Virus record (IMG/VR): IMGVR_UViG_3300023184_000279
Span: 1-38,796 of that record
Direction: 5' to 3' (one strand)
Length of the DNA: 38,796 nucleotides
Origin: a virus
Made by a program: the position numbers and the translations under genes. How positions within the stretch are numbered: the first letter of the stretch is position 1; each line of letters opens with the position of its first letter. The notes under the pieces were generated by a model, which was not told the DNA's origin, did no database searches, and saw only the letters and a list, made by a program, of their open reading frames with translations. Shown here in pieces: positions 22,471 through 29,803 of the stretch.

Positions 22471-24049
22471 TAAATATCTCTCCTTACCCAAGGAATATCA
22501 AGAGATGGTTTATGAACAAGCCAATGATGAACAGCGGGCGACGATTAAGTTGCTCCTATCTTCAGAGACTAATAACAAATGGGCAAGATTTGAAAGCGAC
22601 CCAATTGGATTTGTTGAAGAGGGATTAGGCGAAACTTTATGGAGTAAGCAACGAGAGATTCTCGAATCACTTATGATTAACAAACGTACAGTTGTTCCAG
22701 CATGTCACGCCCCCGGGAAATCTCACTTGGCTGCCCGAGCCATTGCATGGTGGATATCAGTTCACCCGCCCGGCACGGCTATTGCAGTATCAACAGCATC
22801 AACTTTCCGACAGGTTAGAAATATCATGTGGGCGCAAGTTCGAAAAGTTCACACCGCTCATGACCTCCCCGGAGAAATACTTACAACAGAATGGAAAATG
22901 GATGGCACGGTTGTCGCTTACGGTTTCTCTCCGTCTGCTAATGATGAGGCAGCGGTTCAGGGTATTCACGCTCCACATTTACTTATCGTCGTTGATGAGG
23001 CTGGCGGACTTAGTGACACGATTGGAACAGCGCTTGAAGCGCTAATGACAGGTGGACACACACGCCTTTTAGTATTAGGAAACCCACCGACAGACCAAGA
23101 GCAGACATGGTTCGAGAGAATATGTAACTCGCCTATTTACAACATTATCCCTATCAGCGCTTATGACACACCAAACTTCACGGGTGAGAAAACTGGCATA
23201 TGCAGAAGTTGCCCTCCCTTTGTAGAGGCTCACGAGGTCGCTACGCACCTAGTTGATGATATTTGGGTGAATGATGTAATCAGTGAATTTGGAGATGATT
23301 CTCCATTCGTTGAAGCCCGTATATTTGCCCGCTTTCCTACTTCGGGAACAGGAAAGGTCATCCCTTACGCATGGGCAGAGCAAGCGGTCGAGAATGAGAA
23401 TCTAGTTGAAAGTTCAATTATCCGCTTAGGCATCGATATTGCATCCGACGGTGGCGATGAGTTCGTTATCGCTAAGGCAGACGGATATAAGGTCGAGATT
23501 ACTCACCGTTCATCAGGCAAGATAAATTCAAATGCTGTAGATGTTGCTGGAGTTGCCATGATTGAGATTGAGAAGGCTTGCGCTATTCACCTTGAGAGAG
23601 GCGTTACAGATTTAGTACGAGTCAAAATCGATACCATCGGCGTTGGCTGGGGAGTTGTATCCATTTTGGATAAATGGGTAAAAGAGCGTCGAATGCGAGC
23701 GCAGATTATTGGGGTCAATGTTGCAGAGAGAGCAAAAGACCAAGCAAAGTTTAAGAATCAAAGAGCCGAGATGTGGTGGAATACCCGTTCATTACTACAA
23801 CCTAAAGATGGAAAGCAAGATATCCGCCTCAATGTAGACCGCGCAGTTTTAGCCCAGTTAGCAGGTCCGACATACACGAGCGATTCTTCAGGTCGAATTC
23901 TTATTGAATCTAAAGCGGACATGAAAAAGCGAGGAGTTCATTCTCCTGACCGTGCAGAAGCGATACTCCTCGCCCTTTATGAGAACAAGAATATAATTCC
24001 ACCAATTGCTCCGATATCAATCGGTCAAACTAATCAGTGGGTTTTATAA
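22451..24049 (+). CDS. terminase large subunit
   Basis: The 532-residue packaging motor has an ATPase domain with Walker A-like 'PACHAPGKSHLAARAIAWW' (residues about 79-97), Walker B 'LLIVVDEAGG' and coupling region 'LVLGNPP', and a C-terminal RNase H-like nuclease with 'LGIDIASDGGDEF' and 'VRVKIDTIGVGWGV'. The C-H-A-P-G-K-S Walker A is a known variant in phage large terminases. It cuts and translocates phage DNA into the prohead through the portal. The stop overlaps, in convergent orientation, the end of a small minus-strand gene. Confidence 0.92.
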   Translation: MTQRLIDKYLSLPKEYQEMVYEQANDEQRATIKLLLSSETNNKWARFESDPIGFVEEGLGETLWSKQREILESLMINKRTVVPACHAPGKSHLAARAIAWWISVHPPGTAIAVSTASTFRQVRNIMWAQVRKVHTAHDLPGEILTTEWKMDGTVVAYGFSPSANDEAAVQGIHAPHLLIVVDEAGGLSDTIGTALEALMTGGHTRLLVLGNPPTDQEQTWFERICNSPIYNIIPISAYDTPNFTGEKTGICRSCPPFVEAHEVATHLVDDIWVNDVISEFGDDSPFVEARIFARFPTSGTGKVIPYAWAEQAVENENLVESSIIRLGIDIASDGGDEFVIAKADGYKVEITHRSSGKINSNAVDVAGVAMIEIEKACAIHLERGVTDLVRVKIDTIGVGWGVVSILDKWVKERRMRAQIIGVNVAERAKDQAKFKNQRAEMWWNTRSLLQPKDGKQDIRLNVDRAVLAQLAGPTYTSDSSGRILIESKADMKKRGVHSPDRAEAILLALYENKNIIPPIAPISIGQTNQWVL

Positions 24050-24169
24050 CTTCTCATAATGACAGCGGACTTCCCAATGTCCGTCATCTTCGCAAACTTG
24101 GCAAGCCTTTTGGATAAACCAATCAGCAATCTGTGCCAGCAATACCGCTAGTTTCCAACGCCATCCCAT
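24044..24169 (-). CDS. 41-residue Cys/His-rich small protein
   Basis: On the minus strand, ATG at 24169 overlaps the stop of the upstream gene (TAATG). The product starts MGWRWKLAVLLAQIADWFIQ and ends 'ACQVCEDDGHWEVRCHYEKL', combining an amphipathic helix with a CxxC...CH cluster that could hold zinc. The coding end overlaps the terminase stop by six bases. Function unknown; the coupled start and cysteine pattern support its being real. Confidence 0.6.
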   Translation of the reverse strand: MGWRWKLAVLLAQIADWFIQKACQVCEDDGHWEVRCHYEKL

Positions 24170-24573
24170 TAATCGACCACGTTTCCGAATACCTCGCCGA
24201 CAGTTGGCTGCACGTCATAGACAGTTTCATACAGCAAGCGACCATCTGACCATTCAGCCCAGTTTCCATCGCTTGATACCTTCAGAGCCTTTCCGAAGAC
24301 TTTCTTGGCGTGGATGAGCACGGCTGTAACTACAGTGTCGTATGGCTCCTGACCAGTCTTGCAAAAGTTGAATGAATCTCCAACTTTGTCAAAGTAGAAA
24401 GTCTCGACTTGTCCTTCAAAAACAACTGCATCTTCTCTGACCTCAACATCGGTCACTTTGATTCCAGCCTCGACCGCTGTTTTAATGATTTGAGTTGCAC
24501 CTTCTGCAAATTGTGCAAACTTTTCTTCAATTACCGCTGGTTCAATGACATTCCAGTAATGTGTGTACCCCAT
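24169..24573 (-). CDS. MGYTHYW-family phage protein
   Basis: A 134-residue protein that starts MGYTHYWNVIEPAVIEEKFA. This MGYTHYW opening with later 'FNFCKTGQEPYDTVVTAVLI' is a recurrent uncharacterised phage family, usually in early or accessory regions. The sequence predicts an alpha/beta fold with a conserved 'KT.xKPYDxxVxxxL' helix. It belongs to the minus-strand operon reading from 25305 to 24044; genes in it abut or overlap. Confidence 0.7.
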   Translation of the reverse strand: MGYTHYWNVIEPAVIEEKFAQFAEGATQIIKTAVEAGIKVTDVEVREDAVVFEGQVETFYFDKVGDSFNFCKTGQEPYDTVVTAVLIHAKKVFGKALKVSSDGNWAEWSDGRLLYETVYDVQPTVGEVFGNVVD

Positions 24574-24732
24574 TTATTTATCCTCCTCGTATCCATCAAA
24601 CCAAACTCCAGCCTCTCTAGTGTTTGGGTCTTTGCAATGCGCTTGAGCCTGTTCAAGAGTTAGCCCGCGCTTGATTATCTTGGTGTCGTTATGTGCTGAC
24701 CACATGCGAACGATTCTATATTTTTGAGCCAT
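24574..24732 (-). CDS. small actinophage protein (KYRIVR family)
   Basis: A 52-residue protein that begins [20 protein letters not shown] and continues '[20 protein letters not shown]' with '[11 protein letters not shown]'. The 'TLEEAQAHCxDPxT' helix and 'WFDGYEE' C-terminus define a common small actinophage protein that precedes early genes; function unknown. It ends one base before the MGYTHYW gene start and begins one base before the stop of the gene above it. Confidence 0.75.
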   Translation of the reverse strand: MAQKYRIVRMWSAHNDTKIIKRGLTLEQAQAHCKDPNTREAGVWFDGYEEDK

Positions 24733-25101
24733 TTACGCTACCGCCTTTTCTGATAGATAAGCCTTGACCTTAGAACGCCATTCAAGTGAATATTCATTAT
24801 CTGTCTCAGTCAAGAGATTGAATACCTTGGCTGGGCAGTCGAAGTAGAAAGGTCCAGCGCCTTCGCTGACATCCTTAACGGCAATGCTGCCATTACGACG
24901 CTTAGTGAGATAGACAACTGCAAAAACTTTTCCGCTTGCTCTATTCTTGAACGCAGCATAGAAAGGCTTTTGACCGAATTCATTCTTGCCTTCGCCTAGC
25001 GCAAGAAGTTCGTAGTTAGCACCAATTGTGCTTTGGATATCGTGCTCAAGAAATTTCTTAGTAGAAATATTCTTGCCGACCTGAGTTACATCCCACCCCA
25101 T
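24733..25101 (-). CDS. hypothetical phage protein (possible DUF6927-like)
   Basis: This 122-residue protein starts MGWDVTQVGKNISTKKFLEH and contains 'NYELLALGEGKN', 'FYAAFKNRASGKVFAVVYLT', 'KDVSEGAGPFYFDCPAKVFN' and 'AEWR'-like 'SLEWRSKVKAYL'. The 'EGxGPxYxxCPxxxLxxL' block resembles a domain called DUF6927 or similar in actinophages. No catalytic residues are recognised. Part of the minus-strand operon. Confidence 0.55.
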   Translation of the reverse strand: MGWDVTQVGKNISTKKFLEHDIQSTIGANYELLALGEGKNEFGQKPFYAAFKNRASGKVFAVVYLTKRRNGSIAVKDVSEGAGPFYFDCPAKVFNLLTETDNEYSLEWRSKVKAYLSEKAVA

Positions 25102-25305
25102 TTACTTACCTCCCTTGTAAGGTTCATTTGCTAAACGTCCTGCTACCTTCACGGCACGACGCGCTGCTTCCAACGCATCTTTCTTGCTGTATCCGTAGTA
25201 AGTAAATTCACTTTCAATTCCATCTACGAACGCGTTAACCTGAAAGCCTTTGCCATAAGGCGCGATGCTTTTTGCTTTGAATTCAACTATCTTTACTTCA
25301 CTCAT
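25102..25305 (-). CDS. small hypothetical protein, first gene of minus-strand operon
   Basis: The 67-residue product is basic and beta-rich at its start (MSEVKIVEFKAKSIAPYGKG, 'FQVNAFVDG') with a helix 'SKKDALEAARRAVKVAGRLA'. No family is recognised; a DRBD-like or small RNA/DNA-binding fold is possible. ATG 25305 follows a strong ribosome site (AGAGAGGGGA) downstream of a class I motif promoter at 25333-25352. Confidence 0.6.
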   Translation of the reverse strand: MSEVKIVEFKAKSIAPYGKGFQVNAFVDGIESEFTYYGYSKKDALEAARRAVKVAGRLANEPYKGGK

Positions 25306-25332
25306 TTGATTCCCCTCTCTGAGAACAAGTCC

Positions 25333-25352
25333 AGTATATCATAACTAGGGTT
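25333..25352 (-). promoter_or_regulatory. promoter-like site with phage motif (class I)
   Basis: On the minus strand, AACCCTAGT (25352 to 25344) is followed by TATACT (25338 to 25333) and then GGACTTG. It precedes the 25305 start by about 27 bases. It also overlaps the region just after the stop of the next upstream minus-strand gene. Confidence 0.65.
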
Positions 25353-25367
25353 AGTTATTCAAATCTA

Positions 25368-25745
25368 TTAGTGACCAGTTGAAGCAGATTTTCCTTCGCC
25401 ATCCCAAAACCATCCGCTGACTACAGAGTTGATTCTGATTGCTGGCTGACCGTTATATCCATATTGAATTCTGTGCATTGTCACTGGTGGAAACTTCACG
25501 TCATATTCGCCAGTTTCTCTGTTATAAATTTCGCGACCAATAACTTCACCTGTTGATTTAGTTGTCCAGTAATCGCCACCGCCATAAGTTGCATCTTCGC
25601 GAGTCTGACCTGTTTGCTGAACCCACACAGAAGACTTTGTAGCGCGGATTACTTTGTAGAACTCGACATTAGTTTGGTCGTAGCCCCAAGATGTGTAAAA
25701 GATATCTCCGACTTTGACCTCTTGCTTTTCAATTGTCTGTGTCAT
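25368..25745 (-). CDS. hypothetical phage protein ('SWGYDQTNV' family)
   Basis: Starting at ATG 25745 after GAGAGGAAAT gives 125 residues: MTQTIEKQEVKVGDIFYTSW then 'GYDQTNVEFYKVIRATKSSV', and later 'MHRIQYGYNGQPAIRINSV'. The 'GDIFYxSWGYDQTNVxFYKV' strand pair recurs in phages and mobile elements of Gram-positive bacteria as an uncharacterised family. Beta-rich, no cysteines or membrane segments. It is monocistronic, with its own motif promoter and a gap to the next gene. Confidence 0.65.
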   Translation of the reverse strand: MTQTIEKQEVKVGDIFYTSWGYDQTNVEFYKVIRATKSSVWVQQTGQTREDATYGGGDYWTTKSTGEVIGREIYNRETGEYDVKFPPVTMHRIQYGYNGQPAIRINSVVSGWFWDGEGKSASTGH

Positions 25746-25774
25746 GTTATTTCCTCTCTTGACCTCGTACATCC

Positions 25775-25794
25775 AGTATAACACAACTGGGGTT
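25775..25794 (-). promoter_or_regulatory. promoter-like site with phage motif (class I)
   Basis: On the minus strand, AACCCCAGT (25794 to 25786) is followed by TATACT (25780 to 25775) and GGATGTAC. It lies 29 bases upstream of ATG 25745, back to back with the SOS-type promoter of the plus-strand gene at 25867. Confidence 0.65.
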
Positions 25795-25835
25795 AATAAT
25801 CATCCCGAAACACAAATAATTTTGTGGCTACTAAT

Positions 25836-25860
25836 TCGAACATTTGTTCGATGCTATCCT
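25836..25860 (+). promoter_or_regulatory. LexA/SOS box with overlapping extended -10
   Basis: TCGAACATTTGTTCGA at 25836-25851 is a perfect inverted repeat matching the actinobacterial/Gram-positive LexA box TCGAAC-N4-GTTCGA. It is followed at once by TGCTATCCT, an extended -10, with the ATG of the next gene at 25867. Binding of host LexA would block transcription until DNA damage. No other such box was found in non-coding sequence. Confidence 0.75.
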
Positions 25861-25866
25861 TGGCGC

Positions 25867-26286
25867 ATGTCCCTTACACCAAACGTATCCGCCTTATTGA
25901 AGGCTTCATGCCCGACTGCGACGCAGGATGTAGGGACTAACCTCAAGAACCGCAAGAAAGCCATTGAGACGGCTTCCTACGGTCCGCTAAACCCTTCTGA
26001 AGCAAACACTGACTATTGGGCAAAGATTGCCGATGAATGGAACGTACCCGTTGAAGAGGCTAAGAAACAGCGCTGTGGAAATTGCGCTGCTTTCATCCAA
26101 ACCTCAGCCATGAAGGAGTGCATCACTGGAGGACTCGCCCAAGGCGATACTAAAGCCGATGCCTATGCCATTGATGCAGCAGGTGACCTTGGGTATTGTG
26201 AGGCTTTTGATTTCAAATGCGCTTCACGTCGTACATGTCGTGCTTGGATAGTCGGCGGTCCAATTACAGATAAGAATAAAAAGTAA
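25867..26286 (+). CDS. Cys-rich phage protein under LexA-type control
   Basis: Starting at ATG 25867, the product has 139 residues. After a polar N-terminus, six cysteines form 'CGNCAAFIQTSAMKECITGG', 'GYCEAFDFKCASRRTCRAW'. The spacing resembles cysteine-rich metal or Fe-S binding proteins, and a similar protein occurs in many aquatic phages as a hypothetical. The core promoter is embedded with a perfect LexA box, so expression likely rises with DNA damage. The function is unknown; in-frame codons upstream of the ATG would overlap the operator and are rejected. Confidence 0.65.
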   Translation: MSLTPNVSALLKASCPTATQDVGTNLKNRKKAIETASYGPLNPSEANTDYWAKIADEWNVPVEEAKKQRCGNCAAFIQTSAMKECITGGLAQGDTKADAYAIDAAGDLGYCEAFDFKCASRRTCRAWIVGGPITDKNKK

Positions 26287-26296
26287 CGGATTTACT

Positions 26297-26497
26297 TTGA
26301 TTGAAACTGGAGTTCGACCACCGACTTTAGTAAATGTCTCATGTGATAGATGTAGCGCTCAAGCATATGTAATCGGTGCCTTTATTAATGGCGATTTATA
26401 TTTTTGTGCTCATCATGCAAGAGAGTTTATTGAAACAATTGTTAATCAATCTCTAAAGATTTATGACCCTGAAGGCGTATTGAAATTTAGTCTTTAA
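26297..26497 (+). CDS. DUF7455-like zinc-binding small protein
   Basis: A 66-residue protein from TTG 26297, 10 bases after the previous gene. It contains 'CDRCSAQAYVIGAFINGDLY' and 'FCAHHAREFIE', the CxxC...CxxH zinc pattern of actinobacterial DUF7455 proteins. Probably co-transcribed with the LexA-controlled gene. Its 3' end overlaps by 11 bases the end of a converging gene. Function unknown. Confidence 0.65.
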   Translation: MIETGVRPPTLVNVSCDRCSAQAYVIGAFINGDLYFCAHHAREFIETIVNQSLKIYDPEGVLKFSL

Positions 26498-27047
26498 TGA
26501 CTATATGAAACGGCGGGGCAGTATCAGCGTTATAAGCGCTCGCTATTTCAAGAGCCTTATTAGCAATCTTTCGCGCTTCTACTCGAGTTGTCGTATCGCC
26601 TTGCATAGAGGCTAAGGCTCCAAGGGCTATTGCACCGCCTGAGCCAAGAGCATAAATTCCACGGGCATCTTGTACCCATGAGTAATCTGAGCCGACTTCA
26701 TAAATCTTTGCCTTGTAGATAATCAAGAATTCTGATTCATGAGATGACTGACCTTCAGTTGTCTTCTCGTACCCTGAATCGGCAAATGCTTTACGCATTG
26801 CTGGGATAAGAAATGAAGTAACAAAATGAGAATCATCGCGAGCAATAAATGTTTTAGGCAGTTTTAATCCCGCTTGAAGAATGTTGATGGCTCGTAAATC
26901 TCCAGCGCAAGCAATTGTAAAATCTTCGCTCTCGATAATCTTTGAATGACCCTTAGCCAATTTATAAATTGTTGAATCATCAGCAATACGAGTATCGGCA
27001 CCCAAGAGCGCCCAATTGCGTCCTTGAATGCCGACCAGTGTTGTCAT
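26487..27047 (-). CDS. proteasome beta/HslV-like Ntn hydrolase
   Basis: The 186-residue protein begins MTTLVGIQGRNWALLGADTR. After removal of Met, Thr2 would be the N-terminal nucleophile, and Asp18 in 'GADTR' is at the position of the conserved Asp17. Further family-like blocks are 'SKIIESEDFTIACAGDLRA', 'FLIIYKAKIYEVGSDYSW' and 'GIYALGSGGAIALGAL'. The sequence matches the beta-type subunit fold of self-compartmentalising proteases. No alpha subunit or ATPase is visible. It may form a stand-alone HslV-like ring or act on small peptides. It lies nine bases after the HDAC-like gene in one operon. Confidence 0.8.
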   Translation of the reverse strand: MTTLVGIQGRNWALLGADTRIADDSTIYKLAKGHSKIIESEDFTIACAGDLRAINILQAGLKLPKTFIARDDSHFVTSFLIPAMRKAFADSGYEKTTEGQSSHESEFLIIYKAKIYEVGSDYSWVQDARGIYALGSGGAIALGALASMQGDTTTRVEARKIANKALEIASAYNADTAPPFHIVIKD

Positions 27048-27056
27048 GGGCTAAGA

Positions 27057-27980
27057 CTACAGTGGAGCCACCTTTGAGGTCGGTAGCGCCATGAGTCCAA
27101 GCGCAGACGCTACCCATGCGTCAGGAGTTCCCGTATCAGGTTGATATCCACCCGCACCGCCTAAGAGGATTGGCGTATCAGGATAAGCCTCACGAACCAA
27201 ACGCATCGCATCAAAATATCCTTGAGTTGTATATTCAAGATTTGATAACGGGTCATTCTTGAGACCATCGGCTCCTCCAGCAATGAAGATAATCGTGGGG
27301 TCAAACCCTCGGACTTCATCAAGAAAGTTCATGGTCGCAAGTGTTAATTGTGCATCGCCACTTTTAGCAGCAAGCGGATAGTTGAATGCTTTGTTCATCC
27401 AGTCGCTGGTTAATCCAGTTCCCGGGAAGATTCCCCACTCATGAACCGAGTAAGTCAAAACATTCTTATCGCTTCGCAACAGTTCTTCAGTTCCGTCACC
27501 ATGGTGAGCATCAACATCAAAGATTGCTACGCGATATCCCCACTCCACGGCTCGCTTAGCAGCGATAGCAAAATCTGCAAACACGCAGAATCCGCTTGAG
27601 TGATTACGCATTGCATGGTGCTTGGCTCCAGCAAAGTTAATCGCTAACTTTGTCTTTCCATCTACCAAGTAATCAAGGGCTGTCAGAGTTCCACCAACAA
27701 AGAGTTTTGCTAGGTCGCCTAAGTCATGGCGTTGCCCATCCCATTCACCTGATTCCCCGCGAATTGTCACGTCAAAGACATATTCCATGTCATGAACAAG
27801 TTGCAAGTCTTCAGTCGTTGGATACTCAGGCGGTAACTCCCACACATTGAGTCCACGGTTTTGTGCTTCAAGCATCAAACGATTTCGTGCATGGAGGAAT
27901 CGTCGTCCCTGTGTCGGGTGCGACTTATCAAAAATCCAGTTCGCATATTCAGGCGAATGAATCAAAATTGCGTCTTCCAT
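27057..27980 (-). CDS. HDAC-family zinc amidohydrolase
   Basis: The 307-residue protein has all the active-site features of the histone deacetylase/acetylpolyamine amidohydrolase/AcuC superfamily: His121-His122 in 'AKHHAMRNHSSGFC', zinc ligands Asp157 and His159 in 'IFDVDAHHGDGTEE', Asp238 in 'GADGLKNDPLSNLEYTTQGY', and Tyr279 in 'LLGGAGGYQPD'. It should remove acetyl groups from Lys side chains or polyamines. Length is typical of bacterial class members. It heads an operon with the Ntn hydrolase; a good ribosome site (GGGAGGAA) and class II motif precede it. Phage examples are uncommon to my knowledge. Confidence 0.88.
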   Translation of the reverse strand: MEDAILIHSPEYANWIFDKSHPTQGRRFLHARNRLMLEAQNRGLNVWELPPEYPTTEDLQLVHDMEYVFDVTIRGESGEWDGQRHDLGDLAKLFVGGTLTALDYLVDGKTKLAINFAGAKHHAMRNHSSGFCVFADFAIAAKRAVEWGYRVAIFDVDAHHGDGTEELLRSDKNVLTYSVHEWGIFPGTGLTSDWMNKAFNYPLAAKSGDAQLTLATMNFLDEVRGFDPTIIFIAGGADGLKNDPLSNLEYTTQGYFDAMRLVREAYPDTPILLGGAGGYQPDTGTPDAWVASALGLMALPTSKVAPL

Positions 27981-27994
27981 TTATTCCTCCCTCT

Positions 27995-28012
27995 ATATTA
28001 TTAACCCTAGTT
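27995..28012 (-). promoter_or_regulatory. promoter-like site with phage motif (class II)
   Basis: On the minus strand, AACTAGGGT (28012 to 28004) is followed by TAATAT (28000 to 27995), 15 bases before ATG 27980. The close distance leaves a very short 5' leader. The word begins within the stop of the preceding gene. Confidence 0.55.
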
Positions 28013-28155
28013 TACTCTAAAGTTTGCACTTTATCAATATTCCATTTGTCTTGAGCAAATTTAGATTCAGCAACTTCATAAGCATGTTCTAAATCTTCAG
28101 CATTAATTGTGACTGTTTTTTCTTTAGATAGCCACACCTCAAATTTTGGCGTCAT
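28012..28155 (-). CDS. 47-residue hypothetical protein
   Basis: ATG 28155 overlaps the TGA of the upstream gene (ATGA). The product starts MTPKFEVWLSKEKTVTINAE and continues 'DLEHAYEVAESKFAQDKWNI' with a short end. It has one likely helix and no recognised family. Its TAA overlaps the motif promoter of the HDAC-like gene. Confidence 0.55.
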   Translation of the reverse strand: MTPKFEVWLSKEKTVTINAEDLEHAYEVAESKFAQDKWNIDKVQTLE

Positions 28156-28733
28156 GATAACCACTCCTTTAATTTCTCGACTGGATACCCAATCTCATTA
28201 AGCCATGCAGTTACCTTTTCAACATCTTCTGTAGCACAAAAGAAATCGACGCCTGATGAGAAAACATTGGATGTTGGCTCCATTAAGAAATATGTCGGAG
28301 CAACAGCACCATAGAAGTTCTCGCATACATGCTCAGCAAACTCATTAAAGTGTGCCTTGCGCTGGTGATATTCATCAGCCCATCCAGTTGTCCAGCCCGA
28401 TGCTAGGACGGTCATACCTTCAAAGTTTTTGACGGTTTCATAGTGACCACGCCATCCACTGGTCTGTACATACTTACGACCCTTTTCTTCTCCAAAGAGT
28501 TTATAAAACCAATCAGGAGATTCTCCATCATCGCCACGGGAAAAGTCGCTACCGAAAATAACCTTTTCCGCTTCATGATTACCATGAACCTTCAGCAAAG
28601 TTGATGCACCCTCAAGGTCGGATTCCTCGCAGCCATAGCAGAATGTCTTTTCAGTCATATCTGAAATCGCGTAACCATCATCTTCTTGAATGGTATCTTC
28701 ACAACTTTCACATTTTAGAATTGTCTCGCTCAT
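28152..28733 (-). CDS. Cys-rich phage protein with N-terminal zinc finger
   Basis: ATG 28733, preceded by AGAGAGG, gives 193 residues. Residues 7-36 form a zinc-finger-like 'CESCEDTIQEDDGY...CYGCEE'. The rest is rich in aromatic residues with 'SGWRGHYETVKNFEGMTVLA', 'SGWTTGWADEYHQRKAHFNE' and a C-terminal helix. No known function; a DUF-like phage protein. Longer start at 28811 would overlap the preceding gene heavily and is not preferred. Confidence 0.6.
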   Translation of the reverse strand: MSETILKCESCEDTIQEDDGYAISDMTEKTFCYGCEESDLEGASTLLKVHGNHEAEKVIFGSDFSRGDDGESPDWFYKLFGEEKGRKYVQTSGWRGHYETVKNFEGMTVLASGWTTGWADEYHQRKAHFNEFAEHVCENFYGAVAPTYFLMEPTSNVFSSGVDFFCATEDVEKVTAWLNEIGYPVEKLKEWLS

Positions 28734-29047
28734 TAGTTGCCTCTCTTTCCCACTAGACCTTGCTCGATAAGTGCCATTGCAGTACGCCCATAGTGACCTT
28801 GGAGTTGCCATGCAAGCCCCGTGTCTACTAAGTGCTGGAACAATTCAACAACCTTGTCCCCATCAAGTTCGCCTGATTCAAAAGCGATAATCGCGCCTAA
28901 GCGGTCATAAGGCTTTTGAGTTGGGCAATCCTTGTAAGGATTCTCTTGACCTTCGTTATCTTCACAGGTGCAGAAATTAAACTTCTCAACCTGTGTGGCA
29001 TGAGTTAATTCTGATAACTCTCCCCATGAAATTGATTCTTGACTCAT
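28733..29047 (-). CDS. DUF7417-type phage protein
   Basis: A 104-residue protein. Residues about 28-100 carry 'CTCEDNEGQENPYKDCP' and 'LIAFE'-type 'IIAFESGELDGDKVVELFQH' plus 'LVDTGLAWQLQGHYGRTAMA', the conserved core of DUF7417 in phages ('ELFQxLVDTGLAWxLQGxYGR'). Function unestablished. Start ATG 29047 and stop both overlap neighbours by one base (TAATG). Confidence 0.75.
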   Translation of the reverse strand: MSQESISWGELSELTHATQVEKFNFCTCEDNEGQENPYKDCPTQKPYDRLGAIIAFESGELDGDKVVELFQHLVDTGLAWQLQGHYGRTAMALIEQGLVGKRGN

Positions 29048-29406
29048 TACGCAACCACCTTTCCAAAATCGTAGTTAGATTGGTAGCAAGATGCTTGATA
29101 AGCAACTTCACCGATGTTTTCAGGGTAGACACCCTCAACAGAACCCTTGATTGTTTCCTTGATTCCATTTTTTGTGTTCTTTACAATTACGCGCTGGACT
29201 GTCCATGTATCGTCCCAACCTAAAATAACTCTTACGCGGTATCCATAAGCGACTGGGAATTCGACCTGCTCAGTTGTGCCGTATTGCTCGTTGTAAGTAG
29301 CACCGTCAATTAAAACGCGACCACCTGAAATAGAACCAATGCACCAAAAACCCATTTGATTTTTTAGTTCTTGAACATTAAACGGACGACCTTTTGATTC
29401 TGACAT
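29047..29406 (-). CDS. hypothetical protein, beta-rich
   Basis: This 119-residue protein contains 'MGFWCIGSISGGRVLIDGAT', 'FPVAYGYRVRVILGWDDTWT' and 'VQRVIVKNTKNG', alternating short strands suggestive of a beta barrel. No catalytic motif or family is recognised. It is coupled (TAATG) to the following gene in the minus-strand operon that starts at 29756. Confidence 0.55.
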   Translation of the reverse strand: MSESKGRPFNVQELKNQMGFWCIGSISGGRVLIDGATYNEQYGTTEQVEFPVAYGYRVRVILGWDDTWTVQRVIVKNTKNGIKETIKGSVEGVYPENIGEVAYQASCYQSNYDFGKVVA

Positions 29407-29756
29407 TAGACACCTACCTTTCTTGATACAGAGAAAACGGAATCTCCGAATTTCTTAATTTCAACATCTTCAATCTTTTCAAATCCAAAATCAGCGCAGA
29501 TATAAACCTGACCATCGATTTCAATTTCGTCACCGATTGAAAGTGCTGTGTGAGTACGGAATGGAGATAACTTTGGCTCAATGATGTTCCAAAGATTTCC
29601 TGAATAAGTGTTTGTCTGTTGGTAAACAACACCGAAGAACTGGTCACGGTTTTCATCGTTGATTTCAAACTCTGTCTCGAATTCAACAGAACTTATGAAA
29701 CGACCTGATTCGACTGATTCTCCGAACGCCTTCCAAGTTACTTTTACTTTACTCAT
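29406..29756 (-). CDS. hypothetical protein, first gene of minus-strand operon
   Basis: A 116-residue acidic protein starting MSKVKVTWKAFGESVESGRF, with strands 'FISSVEFETEFEINDENRDQ' and 'ALSIGDEIEIDGQVYICADF'. A conserved-looking central 'FGVVYQQTNTYSGNLWNIIE' is its most distinctive segment. No family is recognised. It follows a class I motif promoter and ribosome site AGAGAGGTTC. Confidence 0.55.
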   Translation of the reverse strand: MSKVKVTWKAFGESVESGRFISSVEFETEFEINDENRDQFFGVVYQQTNTYSGNLWNIIEPKLSPFRTHTALSIGDEIEIDGQVYICADFGFEKIEDVEIKKFGDSVFSVSRKVGV

Positions 29757-29786
29757 TTGTTGAACCTCTCTCTAGGTTGTATATCC

Positions 29787-29803
29787 ATTATACCACGGGA
29801 GTT
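29787..29803 (-). promoter_or_regulatory. promoter-like site with phage motif (class I, shorter spacing)
   Basis: On the minus strand, AACTCCCGT (29803 to 29795) precedes TATAAT (29792 to 29787) and GGATATAC. The spacing from motif start to hexamer is 11 bases, like the copy at 35515. It overlaps the last codon and stop of the gene ending at 29802. Confidence 0.55.
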
